Assembly (NCBI GenBank): GCA_014193395.1
Contig: BJHT01000025.1
Coordinates: forward strand, 1-40,485
Direction of reading: 5' to 3'
Origin: Verrucomicrobiota bacterium
Lineage (GTDB): Bacteria > Verrucomicrobiota > Verrucomicrobiia > Limisphaerales > BJHT01
Length of the DNA: 40,485 bases
The notes below the pieces were generated by a model. That model saw only the letters and a list, made by a program, of their open reading frames with translations. It was not told where the DNA came from and ran no database searches. Positions 39,617-40,485 of the stretch are shown one piece after another. Both the position numbers and the translations under genes were made by a program. Each line of letters begins with the position of its first letter. The first letter of the stretch is position 1.

Positions 39617-39964
39617 CTAGAGCGTGTGGGCGCCGCCGACTGTGCAGGTGGGCGCACTACTCACGGTGTAGGCCGTGGTGTAGGCACCGCCGGCCGGGCA
39701 GGTGGGCACCGCGCCGCCCTTGATGTAGTCGGTGATCAACGTGGCACTGACGGTGTCGGAGCCGGACTTTTTGTTTTCGAGCGCCCATTGCTGGGTGGCG
39801 CCGTCGAGCTGCTTGAGGTTGGCGATGCAGGCATTGACCTGGGCCGTGGTGCGGGCTTTCACGAAGTTCGGAATCGCGATGGCGGCCAACAGGCCGATGA
39901 TGGCGACAACGATCATGATTTCGACGAGGGTGAAGCCTCGGTCGCGATGAGTGATGATTTTCAT
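39617..39964 (-). CDS. Type II secretion/pseudopilin-like prepilin
   Basis: Protein of 115 residues. RGFTLVEIMIVVAIIGLLAAIAI is a class III prepilin signal: cleavage after Gly, N-methyl-Phe, and Glu5 conserved. A short variable domain with a C-terminal disulfide-like pair (TCPAGG, TCTVGG) follows. Such small pseudopilins occur in very large numbers in Verrucomicrobiota. A purine-rich AAGGAAGG lies about 12 bp before ATG 39964. Its function in secretion or surface pili is unknown. Confidence 0.92.
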   Translation of the reverse strand: MKIITHRDRGFTLVEIMIVVAIIGLLAAIAIPNFVKARTTAQVNACIANLKQLDGATQQWALENKKSGSDTVSATLITDYIKGGAVPTCPAGGAYTTAYTVSSAPTCTVGGAHTL

Positions 39965-40468
39965 AAGTTTCTGACCTTCCTTTACTGAGCGGCGTGAACT
40001 GACCGAAAGCCGGGTTACGAATTTATTATTTTACTACTGCGTTGCGTTCACAGTTTGGCTTTCGGCAACCGCAAGTTCGTAAGAGCAGCGATGATGCCAG
40101 TGGTGTCCGGGGTTGCAGTGCGCCGGTTCGGTGGGCGGATGTCCGGGTGGAATGGCGATCGTGACCAGAGCTTGGCGGACCTGCCGCTGGCGTGTCGGGC
40201 GGCCGGGGAATCGGCTCTGGAAACCGCGGGTGTCGCGGGACGAAACGGCGGCGAAGCGAGATGGCTGTTCGCTGGTGGCGTGGTGAAGTGGCGGCAGACC
40301 GGGGAGGTGTCTGGACTGACTGGTGCGCCCGATGGAGATGCGATCACCAGCCGTTGCCGGATGAAGGAGCGGTCATTTGGCTCGCGCCGTAGTGGCGCTG
40401 GGCCGGCGTAACACCGGCGCCTGGGACATTACGGGGATCGTGCCCATTTTCCCGCGCGAGAGGTGGCA
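39965..40468. other. Promoter side of the pseudopilin gene and unassigned GC-rich DNA
   Basis: About 500 bp. An AT-rich stretch (40018-40040, TTATTATTTTACTACTG) lies upstream of the pseudopilin gene. Two overlapping open frames on opposite strands (40055-40411 + and 40048-40347 -) have no recognisable domain and no ribosome binding site, so neither is called. A GGCCGGCGTAACACCGGCGCC hairpin is at about 40402-40422. Confidence 0.5.
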
Positions 40469-40485
40469 TGTTCCATAATGGAACA
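40469..40485. promoter_or_regulatory. Perfect palindrome TGTTCCATAATGGAACA at window end
   Basis: TGTTCCA and TGGAACA flank TAA. The shape (7-bp arms, 3-bp centre) suits a dimeric repressor. The gene it would control lies beyond the window. Confidence 0.45.

Noticed and set aside
40055..40411. Open frame of 118 codons at the window end, and an opposing minus-strand frame
   Set aside because: No recognisable domain, no ribosome binding site, and both strands are open because of high GC.

Overview
The window looks like chromosomal DNA of a high-GC member of the Verrucomicrobiota, or a close PVC relative. The reasons are a DUF1501/DUF1549-DUF1553 pair with a planctomycete-type cytochrome c motif, sialate O-acetylesterase-like secreted enzymes, a Tat-exported Gfo/Idh/MocA oxidoreductase, a type II-like pseudopilin, a Ser/Thr kinase with WD40 repeats, and many palindromic and heptanucleotide repeats between genes. 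This placement rests on gene families and repeat style only; there is no rRNA gene or other phylogenetic marker here.

Layout. 0-18.5 kb is housekeeping and accessory metabolism: methyltransferase; sugar ABC transporter permease and double ATPase; hisF; DUF486 membrane protein; Gfo/Idh/MocA oxidoreductase; a divergent pair of WD40 Ser/Thr kinase and FHA-GAF-pseudocyclase; trigger factor; heptose biosynthesis (hldA/rfaE1 kinase and gmhB); thiG; a GH5-like hydrolase overlapping a GIY-YIG-like protein. 18.5-25.3 kb is the unusual part: a structured RNA locus with its own operator/promoter and an intrinsic terminator, then 20 recognisable tRNA genes on the + strand, with a zinc-ribbon membrane protein gene and an HNH endonuclease gene. 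25.3-40.5 kb returns to metabolism: two carbohydrate esterases, SDR, DUF1501 and PSCyt/DUF1549/DUF1553 proteins, a LysM protein, cysteine desulfurase, a nucleotidyltransferase pair, a GcvH-like protein, a broken RelE-type toxin with an intact antitoxin, a CobW-type GTPase and a pseudopilin.

Main observation. The tRNA array covers 17 amino acids (Gly, Trp, Met, Tyr, Asp, Pro, Arg x3, Asn, Ser x2, Ile, Phe, Glu, Thr, His, Cys, Leu, Lys; no Ala, Val or Gln found). Every gene encodes CCA. All 20 carry G at position 55 of the T-loop instead of the near-universal U (pseudouridine) 55. Where the D-loop can be aligned, G18 is replaced by A18. The 19-56 base pair is kept, and in two genes it is swapped as a pair (C19-G56 in Arg-UCU, A19-U56 in Met). 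Such matched changes argue that the elbow was rebuilt and kept under selection, not simply decayed. Four of the tRNAs also have C33 in place of U33, and Tyr has almost no D-arm.

Upstream, 18783-19430 holds a 14-bp-arm palindrome, a good sigma70-like promoter, several stable hairpins (two with GNRA tetraloops) and a terminator. By context (a large structured RNA beside a tRNA cluster) it recalls the GOLLD and ROOL RNAs, but I could not match it to either. The HNH gene and the tRNA set together suggest a mobile or formerly mobile module, although no integrase, capsid or conjugation gene is present.

Repeats. At least five loci carry degenerate heptanucleotide repeats, often as inverted pairs, each locus with its own 7-mer. 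Nearly every tRNA spacer longer than about 60 bp has its own hairpin element.
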